From Micromonospora sediminicola (GTDB lineage: Bacteria; Actinomycetota; Actinomycetes; Mycobacteriales; Micromonosporaceae): DNA of 64,000 bases. The stretch is taken from contig NZ_FLRH01000003.1 of the NCBI RefSeq assembly GCF_900089585.1, positions 310,001 through 374,000 on the forward strand. Direction: 5' to 3'. A program made the translations under genes and the position numbers. The notes under the pieces were generated by a model. It did not search any database. It saw only the letters and a list, made by a program, of their open reading frames with translations, and had not been told where the DNA came from. Numbering within the stretch: position 1 is the first letter of the stretch; the number at the start of each line of letters is the position of its first letter. This document shows, one piece after another, positions 35,465 through 43,397 of this stretch.

Positions 35465-36472
35465 TCAGGGGACGTAGGCCAGCAGCGCCGCCCCGCCCAG
35501 CCCGGCCGGCTCGGTCACCGTGCCCACCGGCTGGAACGTGCGGTCCAGGACGGTGATGCCGCCGTCCCGCCGGACCAGCACCGTGCCGTCGGTGGCGAAC
35601 AGGATGCTGCGGACCGTACCGTCGCCGGGCAGGTCCACCGTCTTGCCGGTGGTGGTGTCGACCACCGCGAAGCTCCCGTCGTTGCGGGACGTGTCGGTGT
35701 TGATCCAGCCGACGGCCACGTACCGGCCGTCGGACGAGACGCTGCGGACCCGCCAACCGTCGTGGCGCGCCGCCTCGGCCTTCGGCGGGGTGTAGCGGTA
35801 GAACACGGCCTTACCGTTGTTGGTCGCGTACGGCCGGCCCTCGGAGACGGCCGCCCAGTTCCGCCCGTCCGGGGTCCACCACTTCAGGGTCTCGTTCCCG
35901 GCGTCCCCGTCGGCCGGCCGGCGGGTGGTCAGGTCGAGGAGCGCGAGGTGGCCCTCCTGCTGCACCAGGAGCCGGTCGTTGGTGTTCCAGACGAGCGGCT
36001 GGTCACCGAGGCAGGTGGTTCGGCCGGAGTAGGGCGACCGCTTCGCGATCGTGGCCCGGCCGGAGCCGTCCACCAGGGCGGTCACGAGCGTGCCGGCCTC
36101 CGCCCCGGCCGCTCCCTCCACCCAGGCCAGTCGCTCGCCGTACGGCGAGATGGTGATCGTGTTCCGGACACACTCGCCGCCGCCGTACGGCACGGTCGTG
36201 CTCACCCGGTCCGTGTCGCCCCGCACGACGTGGATCTCGGCGGCCCGCTCGCCGAACGCCAGGTAGTAGCGGGTGCCGGACAGCGCGGTGGACGAGGTGG
36301 CGGGGGCGGCGGCCGGGGTGACGGCGACGGTGGCGTCGGACGACGGCGTGGAGGTGGGCGCGGACGGTCTGGTTCCGGTCCCGCCGCAGGCGCTGACGCC
36401 CGCCGCGACGAACGCGGCGGCGGCGAGGGCGGCGACGGTACGCAGTCCGCGAGCGGTGGTGAAGACGTTCAC
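35465..36472 (-). CDS. Beta-propeller lipoprotein, 335 aa
   Basis: The N-terminus has a lipoprotein signal (RTVAALAAAAFVAAGVSACG) with the lipobox VSAC, so it should be anchored outside the cytoplasmic membrane. The rest has TolB/WD40-like repeats (ITISPYGERLAWVEGAAGAE, LVWNTNDRLLVQQEGHLALL, SVSSDGRYVAVGWINTDTSR, ILFATDGTVLVRRDGGITVL). GTG at 36472 was chosen because GAGG lies about 8 bases upstream and the signal peptide begins at once; the frame opens 48 codons earlier without coding character. It lies downstream of the sigma/propeller pair and shares its terminator sequence with that pair. It may sense or scaffold at the envelope. Confidence 0.85.
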   Translation of the reverse strand: MNVFTTARGLRTVAALAAAAFVAAGVSACGGTGTRPSAPTSTPSSDATVAVTPAAAPATSSTALSGTRYYLAFGERAAEIHVVRGDTDRVSTTVPYGGGECVRNTITISPYGERLAWVEGAAGAEAGTLVTALVDGSGRATIAKRSPYSGRTTCLGDQPLVWNTNDRLLVQQEGHLALLDLTTRRPADGDAGNETLKWWTPDGRNWAAVSEGRPYATNNGKAVFYRYTPPKAEAARHDGWRVRSVSSDGRYVAVGWINTDTSRNDGSFAVVDTTTGKTVDLPGDGTVRSILFATDGTVLVRRDGGITVLDRTFQPVGTVTEPAGLGGAALLAYVP

Positions 36473-36601
36473 GATGCAATCCTCGGGGGTTCGGTGACGC
36501 GGGTGTCTGACGCACTGCCAGACGTAGGTTTTGATGTGGATGGTTGCCGCCCGGGTGGAAGAAAACCTTGCCGCCGGTCCGGCAGACGCGAGGTGAACGG
36601 C

Positions 36602-36637
36602 CGCGGGGCGGGGCACCTCTCGGTGACCCGCCCCGCG
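36602..36637. terminator. Terminator hairpin, copy 2
   Basis: Arms CGCGGGGCGGG (36602-36612) and CCCGCCCCGCG (36627-36637). It follows the stop of the propeller gene at 36649 on the minus strand. The sequence is almost the same as copy 1 at 35417-35452, with a few loop changes. Confidence 0.8.
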
Positions 36638-36648
36638 TGACGATCCGG

Positions 36649-37833
36649 TCAGTCGACGACCTGAAGGATCTGCTGGTCCTTGAGCGCCGACGGTTCCCGG
36701 ATCTCGCCGGTCTTCCGGCCGTCCGCACCGATCAGGACGAGCGCGTTGTGGTCACCGGCGTCGACCCGGGCCACCAGCGTGCCCTGGCTGGAGAACCAGG
36801 CCTGACCCAGGGTACGACCGCCGAGCGGCAGTTTGATCTCTCGTCCGGTCCGGGTGTCGATCACGGCGTTGGCGTCGAGTTCCCGGGCCACGTCACCGTA
36901 CGGCTCGTCCGGCGACCGCAGCCTCAGCGCCATCCGGGTCCCGTCCGCGGAAATGCTCGCGACGTCGAAGGACGGGCGAGCCTCCTTCACCCCGACGCCG
37001 GGCACCAGCTTCTCCGCCGTGCCGTCGGGCCGGTTTACCGCCACCCGGCCCTCACCGTCCGCGTAGGCAAGAACCTTTCCGTCGGCCGACCACAACGGGT
37101 GACAGCCCCCTACCTTGGCGATCGGGGTGTACGTGCCGCTGGCGAGGTCGAGGACGGCCTTCTCCGACACCGGGGTCGGATCCGTCCGCAGCACGGCCGC
37201 GATCGTGAGTCGGCGGGAGTCCGGGGACCAGGTGGGCGTCCAGCAGTCCCCTTCGACCCGCTGGTGGCCGCCCGGGGTGAGCTTCCGGGCGTTGCCACCG
37301 TCCATGTCGGCCACTCGCAGAATGTTGTCCGGATCGACCCAGGCGACCCGCTTGCCGTCCGGTGACACGGCCGCGCTGGACAGGGCGGAGATCCGGGGGA
37401 GCTTCGCCAGCCGCGTCGGCTCCACGCCGGGCTTGAAGGACCAGAGGTACGCGGTGGGCGTCTCGTCGTTGCTGGGCGCCGGGCCGTAGAAGATCCTGCC
37501 GATGGTCGGGCCGGCGGGGCCGCCCCCGGTGACCGTGCTCGGGCTGCCCGATGCCGTGGGGGACGGCTCGACGGACGGGGTGGGCGTGCTGTCGACCGGC
37601 GGGGCGGTGCTGGTCACCGACGGTCCGGCCGGCGCGGGTGCCTGGCTGTTCGGCCGGATGGCCAGCGCCGTACCGGTCGCGGCGGCCAGCACCACCAGCG
37701 CGGCGGCCGAGGTGGCGACGGCCCGCTGGATGCCGAGCCGGCGCGAGGTACGCAGCGCCCGGTCCCGCAGGTCGACCGGGGTGACCTCCTCGGCCAGGTC
37801 GGCCAGGTCGAAGCGCAGTCGGTCCTGGTTCAT
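36649..37833 (-). CDS. Membrane-anchored propeller protein, putative anti-sigma/sensor, 394 aa
   Basis: A cytoplasmic N-terminus of about 37 residues (LADLAEEVTPVDLRDRALRT) is followed by a membrane segment (AVATSAAALVVLAAATGTAL). A Ser/Thr/Pro linker leads to a TolB-like propeller (AAVSPDGKRVAWVDPDNILR, TPTWSPDSRRLTIAAVLRTD, PLWSADGKVLAYADGEGRVA, ASISADGTRMALRLRSPDEP). No zinc anti-sigma motif. Its ATG overlaps the sigma factor stop (ATGA), so it is co-translated and probably regulates that sigma. Same architecture as the gene at 28875. Terminated by a hairpin that is a near copy of the one after the neighbouring lipoprotein gene. Confidence 0.85.
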   Translation of the reverse strand: MNQDRLRFDLADLAEEVTPVDLRDRALRTSRRLGIQRAVATSAAALVVLAAATGTALAIRPNSQAPAPAGPSVTSTAPPVDSTPTPSVEPSPTASGSPSTVTGGGPAGPTIGRIFYGPAPSNDETPTAYLWSFKPGVEPTRLAKLPRISALSSAAVSPDGKRVAWVDPDNILRVADMDGGNARKLTPGGHQRVEGDCWTPTWSPDSRRLTIAAVLRTDPTPVSEKAVLDLASGTYTPIAKVGGCHPLWSADGKVLAYADGEGRVAVNRPDGTAEKLVPGVGVKEARPSFDVASISADGTRMALRLRSPDEPYGDVARELDANAVIDTRTGREIKLPLGGRTLGQAWFSSQGTLVARVDAGDHNALVLIGADGRKTGEIREPSALKDQQILQVVD

Positions 37834-38360
37834 CGGGCGGTTCCTTCCGTGACGTACAGCTCGGCGAGTTCCGGGGCGACGCTGCGCAGCTTGGCGAGGG
37901 CCTTCGAGGTCTGGCTCTTGACCGTGCCGACGGTCACGCCGAGCAGGTCGGCGGCCTCGGACTCGGTGCGGTCCTCGAAGAAGCGCAGCACCAGCACCGC
38001 CCGTTGCTTGGCGGAGAGCCGGGCCAGCGCGGCCCGGAGGGTGAGCCGCAGCGTGGTCTGCTGGGCGTGGTCGGGGGCCGAGTCGCCTCCGCGTGGCTCG
38101 GGCAGGTCGCCCGGCATCGACTCGGCCACCTTGCGCCGCCGCCACCAGGAGACCTGGAGGTGGTACATGATCTTTCGGGTGTACGCCTCGGCGTTGCCGC
38201 TGTCGTGCAGGCGGCTCCACGATCGGTGGGTACGGGCCAGGGCCGACTGGACGAGGTCCTCGGCCAGGTGCTGGTCGCCGGTCAACAGGTAGGCCGAGCG
38301 CAGCAGTGCGGGGGTGCGGGTTCGCACGAACGAGTCGAACTCACTCAGGAGAGGGTCCAC
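37830..38360 (-). CDS. SigE-family ECF sigma factor, 176 aa
   Basis: Region 2: FDSFVRTRTPALLRSAYLLT, HLAEDLVQSALARTHRSW, YTRKIMYHLQVSWWRRRKVA. Region 4: LSAKQRAVLVLRFFEDRTES, DLLGVTVGTVKSQTSKALAK. Same length and layout as the sigma at 28348 and the same SWWRRR element, so the two are paralogues. It overlaps the downstream propeller gene by four bases (ATGA). Nothing else is upstream on the strand apart from a 120-bp gap, so it probably has its own promoter, perhaps autoregulated as for many ECF sigmas. Confidence 0.93.
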   Translation of the reverse strand: MDPLLSEFDSFVRTRTPALLRSAYLLTGDQHLAEDLVQSALARTHRSWSRLHDSGNAEAYTRKIMYHLQVSWWRRRKVAESMPGDLPEPRGGDSAPDHAQQTTLRLTLRAALARLSAKQRAVLVLRFFEDRTESEAADLLGVTVGTVKSQTSKALAKLRSVAPELAELYVTEGTAR

Positions 38361-38478
38361 ACGAGCCGATCCTTGGGGTCAGGTGGTGCGTCAGTGGGGA
38401 TGCCCTTCCAGACGTCACCCCGCCGCGCGATGGTTGCCGGTCCGGCCGGTCGTCTTTTCCACGATCCTTCGGCCGCGG

Positions 38479-38994
38479 TCAGCAGTCGAACACGGACCAG
38501 CAGATGTCGTTGCGCAACCGCTGGTCGTCCAGGACGAGGGCACGGATCGCCGCCGGCAACCGGTCGCGTTGCCACCGGCACTCGGCCCGCCCCTCCGCCA
38601 CGCTGCGGTCCGCCGGCGCCGCCGCCCGCACCGCCTTGATCGCGTACGCGGCCGCGCCGAGTTCGTGCGCGGCGACGTGGGCGACCACCGCGGCCTGGCC
38701 GGCGGCGTACGCGGCGTGCCGGGCGGCTCCGCGCAGGTGCCGGGCCGCGCCCATCGCGTGCCCGCCCGCCGTCCGCGAGGACGTCATCGTGACCTCGCCC
38801 CGCGTCCAGGCGCGGACCCGCTCGATCGCCTCGCGCGGACGCGGGTCCCCGGGCTGCGCCGCCTCGAACAGGGGAAGGACGTGCTCCGCGCACACGGCGG
38901 CCCACAGGGCGAGGAGGTGGTGGTCGGCGTCGGTGAGGGACCCGCCCCGACGGATGGTGGTGAAGCGGGGGTCCCGCACCTTCGGGAGGATCAC
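38479..38994 (-). CDS. Imm5-like putative immunity protein, 171 aa
   Basis: An all-helical protein resembling the Imm-5-like putative immunity family. Recognisable features are the opening ILPKVRDPRFTTIRRGGSLT, the repeated Ala/His-rich helices (AMGAARHLRGAARHAAYAAG, VVAHVAAHELGAAAYAIKAV), the GDPRPREAIERVRAWTRGEV segment shared with its neighbour, and a C-terminal RLRNDICWSVFDC. GTG start at 38994 overlaps the stop of the upstream homologue (GTGA). No toxin gene is adjacent, so the immunity label comes from family naming only. The last residue is Cys, which could be functional. Confidence 0.8.
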   Translation of the reverse strand: MILPKVRDPRFTTIRRGGSLTDADHHLLALWAAVCAEHVLPLFEAAQPGDPRPREAIERVRAWTRGEVTMTSSRTAGGHAMGAARHLRGAARHAAYAAGQAAVVAHVAAHELGAAAYAIKAVRAAAPADRSVAEGRAECRWQRDRLPAAIRALVLDDQRLRNDICWSVFDC

Positions 38995-39548
38995 GACCGG
39001 CGCTCCGATCCGGTGGACCGCGTGCCCCGCAGCGCCGTGTCCAGGGCGTTCATCAGCCGGGCGACCCGGCTGCCGCCACCGGTCGTGGGCGGGTACCGGC
39101 GGAGCACGTCGACGAGCGTCGGCGTGGCCCACCGCCGGGACCGCTCCAGGAGCGCCTCGCCGACCGCCGGGTCGTCGCCCGCCGCCAACTCGCCGATCCG
39201 TGCGGCGCTCGCGGCGGCGCGCAGGATGTGGCCGACCTGGGTGGCCCGGGCGATGGGGTGCAGGTACGCGGCCGACGCGGCGTCCCCGGCACATCGGGCG
39301 GCCAGGCGCGCGGCCTCGGACGGCGCGGACCGGGCGGCCCGGTGCGCGTCGACGGAGGTGACCCGTTGCCGATTGGTCCGGTCGGCGCCGTCGACGAACG
39401 CGCGGGCGGCCTCGATCGCCGCGCGGGGACGCGGGTCGCCGGGAACGGCCCGTTCGTAGACCGGCAGGACGTCTTCCGCGTGCCGGGCCACGTAGCGGGT
39501 CACCTCGCGCAGTTCGTCCCTGGTCAGGGCGAAGTCTCCGGTGGTCAT
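38991..39548 (-). CDS. Imm5-like putative immunity protein, 185 aa
   Basis: Paralogous to the gene it overlaps. Shared features: a helical start (FALTRDELREVTRYVARHAE), GDPRPRAAIEAARAFVDGAD, and Ala-rich helices (HRAARSAPSEAARLAARCAG, YLHPIARATQVGHILRAAAS). The C-terminus is extended with WATPTLVDVLRRYPPTTG. ATG at 39548 (MTTGDFALTRDE) was chosen over an upstream one that would add 26 Arg/Ser-rich residues. First gene of the two-gene unit. Function unknown beyond the family label. Confidence 0.8.
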   Translation of the reverse strand: MTTGDFALTRDELREVTRYVARHAEDVLPVYERAVPGDPRPRAAIEAARAFVDGADRTNRQRVTSVDAHRAARSAPSEAARLAARCAGDAASAAYLHPIARATQVGHILRAAASAARIGELAAGDDPAVGEALLERSRRWATPTLVDVLRRYPPTTGGGSRVARLMNALDTALRGTRSTGSERRS

Positions 39549-39633
39549 GCCCTTGAATCGTATCGTTGAACTGTCGGTGGAGACCTCGCGCCGATCTCGG
39601 CGCACATGGGTGCCGGAAAGCCTCAACCGGTGG

Positions 39634-39954
39634 TCATTCCCGGATGCCGCGCCGGTACGGCCCCCAGCCGACGAACCGCTCGAACAGCTCGCGCGGGGCG
39701 GGCCCGTCGTGCGGGTTGAGCCGGAACAGGTCGTGGGTGGCCTCGTGGTAGAGCCCGGACAGGTAGACGGCCAGGTCGACGGGGTGGTCGGCGTACTCGA
39801 CCTTGAGCAGCAGGCGCGCCTGCGCGCAGGGCCACGGCGCGCCGCACGCCCGGCACAGCCAGAGCGGCCGGATCGGCAGGTGCGCCGGATGGTCCGGCGG
39901 GTAGGGGCGGGGCCGGTCCGGGTGCGGCCCGAGCCGGGGTACGGGAAGGATCAT
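39634..39954 (-). CDS. Small conserved protein with CxxC-C cluster, 106 aa
   Basis: An actinobacterial small protein with a Pro-rich start and a conserved core LWLCRACGAPWPCAQARLLL, whose three cysteines (C-x2-C-x5-C) could bind a metal. The C-terminal part (YLSGLYHEATHDLFRLN, LFERFVGWGPYRRGIRE) is helical and charged. Homologues of this kind are often mis-annotated as flavin reductases without evidence. It is divergent from the XRE/DUF5753 gene about 95 bp away; such small proteins often accompany those regulators. ATG at 39954. Confidence 0.75.
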   Translation of the reverse strand: MILPVPRLGPHPDRPRPYPPDHPAHLPIRPLWLCRACGAPWPCAQARLLLKVEYADHPVDLAVYLSGLYHEATHDLFRLNPHDGPAPRELFERFVGWGPYRRGIRE

Positions 39955-40049
39955 GCGTGACAGTCTGCTGAGGACACCACTACGCTCGGAAGTCGTCGGC
40001 GTCGGCCCGGGGAGGGGTCGGGAAACCGGCGGGTGACCGAGGAGGACTG

Positions 40050-40853
40050 GTGGAGAACGAGCCGACCGCCGAGCTGATCCGCGCGCAACTGCGGCGGCTG
40101 CGACTCAAGGCCGAACTGAGCCAGGAGGAGTTCGGGAGGCTGGTGCACTTCTCCAACTCGCAGGTGTCGGCGGTGGAGCTGGGCCAGCGACCGCTGGACC
40201 GGTTCTTCCTGAAGCGGGCCGACGAGGTGCTGGGCACCGGTGGGCTGCTCACGTCGCTGCTCAAGCTCGCCGAGCGGGACGGCCAGCCGAGCTGGTTCCG
40301 CCCCTGGCTCGAAGCCGAACGCCAGGCCCAGCAGCTGCGCTGTTACCAGCCCAGCCTGATCCCCGGCCTGTTGCAGACCGAGAACTATGCCCGCTCCATG
40401 ATCCGCACGGACGACATGCTGGACAGCGAGGAGGCCGACCGTCGGTTGGCGGTCCGACTGGACCGGCAGTCCGTGCTCACCCGCCCCGATCCACCCAAGT
40501 TCGTCGCGGTGATCGAGGAGGCCGTGCTGCGACGTGCGGACGAGTCATTCCGTGGGGTGATGGGTCAACAGGTGGCCCATCTGATCGAGGCGAGCGAGCT
40601 GCCACACGTCGCCGTTCACGTCATACCGGTCGACGTCAGCCTGCACATCGGACTGACCGGACCGTTCACGCTCGCACGCGGCGGCGACGGCGGCTGGGTC
40701 GGCTATCTGGAGAACCAGCTCGGCGGAACGGTAATCGACAACGATGAGGACGTGGCTATCCTGCTGTCCAGGTGGGAGAGCGTCCGCAGCGAGGCGCTGT
40801 CCCGCCGCCAGTCGATCGAGCTGATGAAGGAAGTGGTCGAGTCATGGAGCTGA
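40050..40853 (+). CDS. XRE-family regulator with DUF5753 domain, 267 aa
   Basis: HTH domain in residues about 8-65 (LIRAQLRRLRLKAELSQEEF, HFSNSQVSAVELGQRPL), then DUF5753 with CYQPSLIPGLLQTENYARSM, VRLDRQSVLTRPDPP, VIEEAVLRRADESF and HVAVHVIPVDVSLHIGLTGP. GTG start at 40050 with GAGGAGG upstream. The downstream DUF397 gene overlaps by ten bases, as in the locus at 682-1754. Likely a small regulatory switch of the WhiJ/AbaA-orfA type found in many copies in these genomes. Confidence 0.93.
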   Translation: MENEPTAELIRAQLRRLRLKAELSQEEFGRLVHFSNSQVSAVELGQRPLDRFFLKRADEVLGTGGLLTSLLKLAERDGQPSWFRPWLEAERQAQQLRCYQPSLIPGLLQTENYARSMIRTDDMLDSEEADRRLAVRLDRQSVLTRPDPPKFVAVIEEAVLRRADESFRGVMGQQVAHLIEASELPHVAVHVIPVDVSLHIGLTGPFTLARGGDGGWVGYLENQLGGTVIDNDEDVAILLSRWESVRSEALSRRQSIELMKEVVESWS

Positions 40854-41035
40854 TCGGCGCTGTCTGGCGTACCTCGACGCGGAGCGGGCAGAGCGAGTGC
40901 GTCGAGGTGGCGGACAATCTTGTCGGGGTGGTCGGCGTGCGCGACAGCAAGGACCCGACCGGTCCCGTCCTCACCTTCAGTCCGGCCGCCTGGCGCGCCT
41001 TCGTCCGGGTCAGCGGGGGCCGCGCGTCGCGCTGA
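40844..41035 (+). CDS. DUF397 domain protein, 63 aa
   Basis: Short DUF397 protein: VWRTSTRSGQSECVEVADNL, then VGVRDSKDPTGPVLTFSPAA and WRAFVRVSGG. The ATG at 40844 lies within the last codons of the XRE gene, so translation is coupled. Its own last 26 bases overlap the convergent methyltransferase gene. A single cysteine remains where the paralogue at 682 has CDNC. The role is inferred from the pairing. Confidence 0.9.
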   Translation: MELIGAVWRTSTRSGQSECVEVADNLVGVVGVRDSKDPTGPVLTFSPAAWRAFVRVSGGRASR

Positions 41036-41783
41036 TCAGCACCGTGTGCTTGCGTACCCGGAAGGCGCCCTCGGCCTCGATCCGGGCGCGGACCCGGTCC
41101 TGGACGGCCGACTCCTGCGCGGCGGTGAGCGGCCCGACCATGCTGGCGAGGTAGGCGAGGACCGGCTCGACGGTGGGCACCGCCAGCTCGTCCGGGTAGC
41201 GCTCGACCGTCACGTCGTCCAGGTGGGCGGCGATCCGGGCCGGCGCCTCCTCGGCGGTGGTTCCGTCCTGGTGAAATCCGGCGGCCACCTGGGCGCGGTC
41301 GACCGCCGGCCCGAGCGTGTCCAGCTCGGCGAGGTGGTCGCGACCGTTCAGCGCCACGGCCAGCCGGCCGCCCGGGCGCAGCACCCGGGCGAACTCGCGC
41401 AGCGCGGCGTCGGGGTCGTCGAGGTGGTAGAGCATGTGGTTGGCGATCACCGCGTCGAAGGCGGCGTCGGCGTAGGGCAGGCGGGTGGCGTCGCAGCGCT
41501 GCACCCGGGCCCCGGGCACCTCGCGCAGCCGGGCGCACATCGCGGGTGAGAAGTCGGTCAGGGTGAGCCGCAGCCCGGCCGCGGGGCGCTCCACCCGCCG
41601 CCACAGCTCGCCCGTGCCGGCGCCCACCTCCAGCACCTCCCCGGTCAGCGGCAACCGCTCGCCGAGCCAGGAGAACCAGTCCTGCGGGTTCGTCCCGTAC
41701 GCGTGCAGCGCGATGCGCGCGGTGAGGTTGTCGGTCGTCGTCGCGTACTGGCTCACGGCGCGGGCCGACGGTGTGGTGGTCAC
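41010..41783 (-). CDS. Class I SAM-dependent methyltransferase, 257 aa
   Basis: Methyltransferase_11/25-type fold. Motif I is VLEVGAGTGELWRRVE near residues 49-64, followed by LTDFSPAMCARL, CDATRLPYADAAFDAVIANH and LREFARVLRPGGRLAVAL. The C-terminal half (AQVAAGFHQDGTTAEEAPAR, VTVERYPDELAVPTVEPVLA) probably forms the acceptor site; the substrate cannot be predicted. GTG start at 41783. Its promoter region is shared with the divergent PadR gene, so it may be part of the same response, though this is uncertain. Confidence 0.92.
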   Translation of the reverse strand: MTTTPSARAVSQYATTTDNLTARIALHAYGTNPQDWFSWLGERLPLTGEVLEVGAGTGELWRRVERPAAGLRLTLTDFSPAMCARLREVPGARVQRCDATRLPYADAAFDAVIANHMLYHLDDPDAALREFARVLRPGGRLAVALNGRDHLAELDTLGPAVDRAQVAAGFHQDGTTAEEAPARIAAHLDDVTVERYPDELAVPTVEPVLAYLASMVGPLTAAQESAVQDRVRARIEAEGAFRVRKHTVLISATRGPR

Positions 41784-41825
41784 CCGTCGACGGTAGGACA
41801 GAACCTCGGTATTCAGCGTTGCTAT

Positions 41826-41876
41826 CTACCGGTACCTAGTGTTACTTTCTACTGGTAGTCAGCGTCACTTGGTAGC
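41826..41876. promoter_or_regulatory. Candidate PadR operator repeats
   Basis: CTACCGGTA (41826-41834) and CTACTGGTA (41849-41857) are 23 bp apart, with a further partial TTGGTAG near 41869. The first is almost a perfect dyad. They occupy the promoter region before the PadR gene, so autoregulation of the padR-ABC operon is likely. Confidence 0.45.
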
Positions 41877-41890
41877 GAGGGGATGACGAC

Positions 41891-42238
41891 GTGGGCAACC
41901 AGATGACCGAGATGCTCAAGGGCACTCTCGAAGGCATCGTCCTGGCGATCCTGGCCCGCCGGTCCGCGTACGGCTACGAGATCACCGCGTGGCTGCGCGA
42001 CCGCGGATTCTCGGACATCGCGGAAGGCACGATCTACGCGCTGCTCGTCCGCGTCGAGCAACGCGGCTTCGTGGACGTGGAGAAGGTTCCCTCCGAGAAG
42101 GGGCCCCCGCGGAAGGTCTACTCGCTCAACGCGAAGGGGCGGGAGCAACTCGCCGAGTTCTGGGGGACGTGGAGCGTCCTCACGGAGCGCATCGAGCAAC
42201 TTCGCCACACCGACAACGCACACGACGAAGGAGCATGA
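41891..42238 (+). CDS. PadR family regulator, 115 aa
   Basis: Winged helix of the PadR type: MLKGTLEGIVLAILARRSAY, GYEITAWLRDRGFSDIAEGT with IYALLVRVEQRGFVDVEKVP, and PPRKVYSLNAKGREQLAEFW. Members control ABC exporters and are released by the exported drug or membrane stress. GTG start at 41891. Overlaps the DUF1048 gene by four bases (ATGA), so it leads a four-gene operon with an ABC exporter. Confidence 0.93.
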   Translation: MGNQMTEMLKGTLEGIVLAILARRSAYGYEITAWLRDRGFSDIAEGTIYALLVRVEQRGFVDVEKVPSEKGPPRKVYSLNAKGREQLAEFWGTWSVLTERIEQLRHTDNAHDEGA

Positions 42239-42621
42239 CCATGGCCGCGAAGTGGATCGAGACGCTCGTCGGATCGCTCGACCAGAAGAAGCAGTACAAG
42301 CAGCACATGGCCCGCATGGAGGCCCTGCCGGAGCCGTACCGCGGCGCGGCCAAGGCCCTCCAGCGGTACTTCATGTACCAGGGCGGGATCGTCGACGGGA
42401 ACACGCTCATCACGATGCTCGGCGACTTCGTCGACCTCTGGGAGCGCGCGGCGGCCGACGGCACGCCGGTCCGCGCGATCGTCGGCGACGACCCGGTCGA
42501 GTTCGCCGAGACGTTCCTGCGGGCGTACTCCGGCCGGCAGTGGATCGACAAGGAGCGCGAGCGCCTCCGGACGGCGATCGACGCCGCCGCCGGCGACACC
42601 AGCGAGGAGAAGGACGCATGA
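42235..42621 (+). CDS. DUF1048 family protein, 128 aa
   Basis: A small helical cytoplasmic protein of the DUF1048 family: WIETLVGSLDQKKQYKQHMA, LPEPYRGAAKALQRYFMYQG, then GDFVDLWERAAADGTPVRAI and DPVEFAETFLRAYSGRQW. Such proteins are commonly encoded between a PadR regulator and an ABC exporter; the exact role is unknown. Overlaps both neighbours by four bases. A co-sensor or regulator of PadR is one possibility. Confidence 0.9.
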   Translation: MTMAAKWIETLVGSLDQKKQYKQHMARMEALPEPYRGAAKALQRYFMYQGGIVDGNTLITMLGDFVDLWERAAADGTPVRAIVGDDPVEFAETFLRAYSGRQWIDKERERLRTAIDAAAGDTSEEKDA

Positions 42622-43397
42622 CCACCGGAACGCGCGAACCCGCGATCAGCGTGCGGGGCGTCACCAAGTCCTACAAGGACCTGCACGTGCTGCGGGGCGT
42701 CGACTTCGACGTGGCGGCGGGGAGCATCTTCGCCCTGCTCGGCTCGAACGGCGCCGGGAAGACCACGCTGGTACGGATCCTCTCGACGCTGCTCAAGGCG
42801 GACGGCGGCACCGCGACCGTGCACGGCTTCGACGTCGCCTCGGCACCGCGCGAGGTCCGTGAGTCGATCAGCCTGACCGGCCAGTTCGCCGCCGTCGACG
42901 AGGTGCTCACCGGCCGGGAGAACCTGGTCCTGGTCGCGAAGCTCCGCCACCTGAAGAACCCCGGTGCGGTCGCCGACGACATGCTCGCCCGCTTCTCGCT
43001 CACCGACGCCGGGAACCGCCGGGCGGGGACGTACTCGGGCGGCATGCGCCGGCGACTCGACATCGCGATGAGCCTCGTCGGCAACCCGCCGGTCGTGTTC
43101 CTCGACGAGCCGACCACCGGCCTCGACCCGCAGGCCCGCATCGAGGTCTGGCGGACCGTGCGGCAGCTCGCCGAGGACGGCACCACCATCCTGCTGACCA
43201 CCCAGTACCTGGACGAGGCCGAACACCTCGCCGACCGGATCGCGATCCTGCACGAGGGCACGATCATCCAGAACGGCACGCTCACCGAGCTGAAGCAGCT
43301 CATTCCGAGCGCCCGGGTCGAATACGTCGAGAAGCAGCCGACCCTCGAGGACGTCTTCCTCGCCCTCGTCGGCCACAGCGGAGGGGAATCCCGATGA
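42618..43397 (+). CDS. ABC transporter ATP-binding protein (DrrA-like), 259 aa
   Basis: ABC ATPase with Walker A LLGSNGAGKTT near residue 41, Q-loop SLTGQFAAVDEVLTG, signature TYSGGMRRRLDIAMSL, Walker B PPVVFLDEPTTGLDP and switch His-like TTQYLDEAEHLADR (Gln replaces the usual His, as common in DrrA types). C-terminal tail LIPSARVEYVEKQPTLEDVF is typical of daunorubicin-resistance ATPases. It pairs with the membrane protein of the next gene to export a hydrophobic compound. Four-base overlaps on both sides. Confidence 0.95.
   Translation: MTTGTREPAISVRGVTKSYKDLHVLRGVDFDVAAGSIFALLGSNGAGKTTLVRILSTLLKADGGTATVHGFDVASAPREVRESISLTGQFAAVDEVLTGRENLVLVAKLRHLKNPGAVADDMLARFSLTDAGNRRAGTYSGGMRRRLDIAMSLVGNPPVVFLDEPTTGLDPQARIEVWRTVRQLAEDGTTILLTTQYLDEAEHLADRIAILHEGTIIQNGTLTELKQLIPSARVEYVEKQPTLEDVFLALVGHSGGESR

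Noticed and set aside
38479..39294. Longer 271-codon frame for the Imm5-like gene
   Set aside because: The extra N-terminal part is Arg/Pro/Gly-rich antisense-like sequence inside the overlapping homologue; the GTG at 38994 fits the overlap and the family start.
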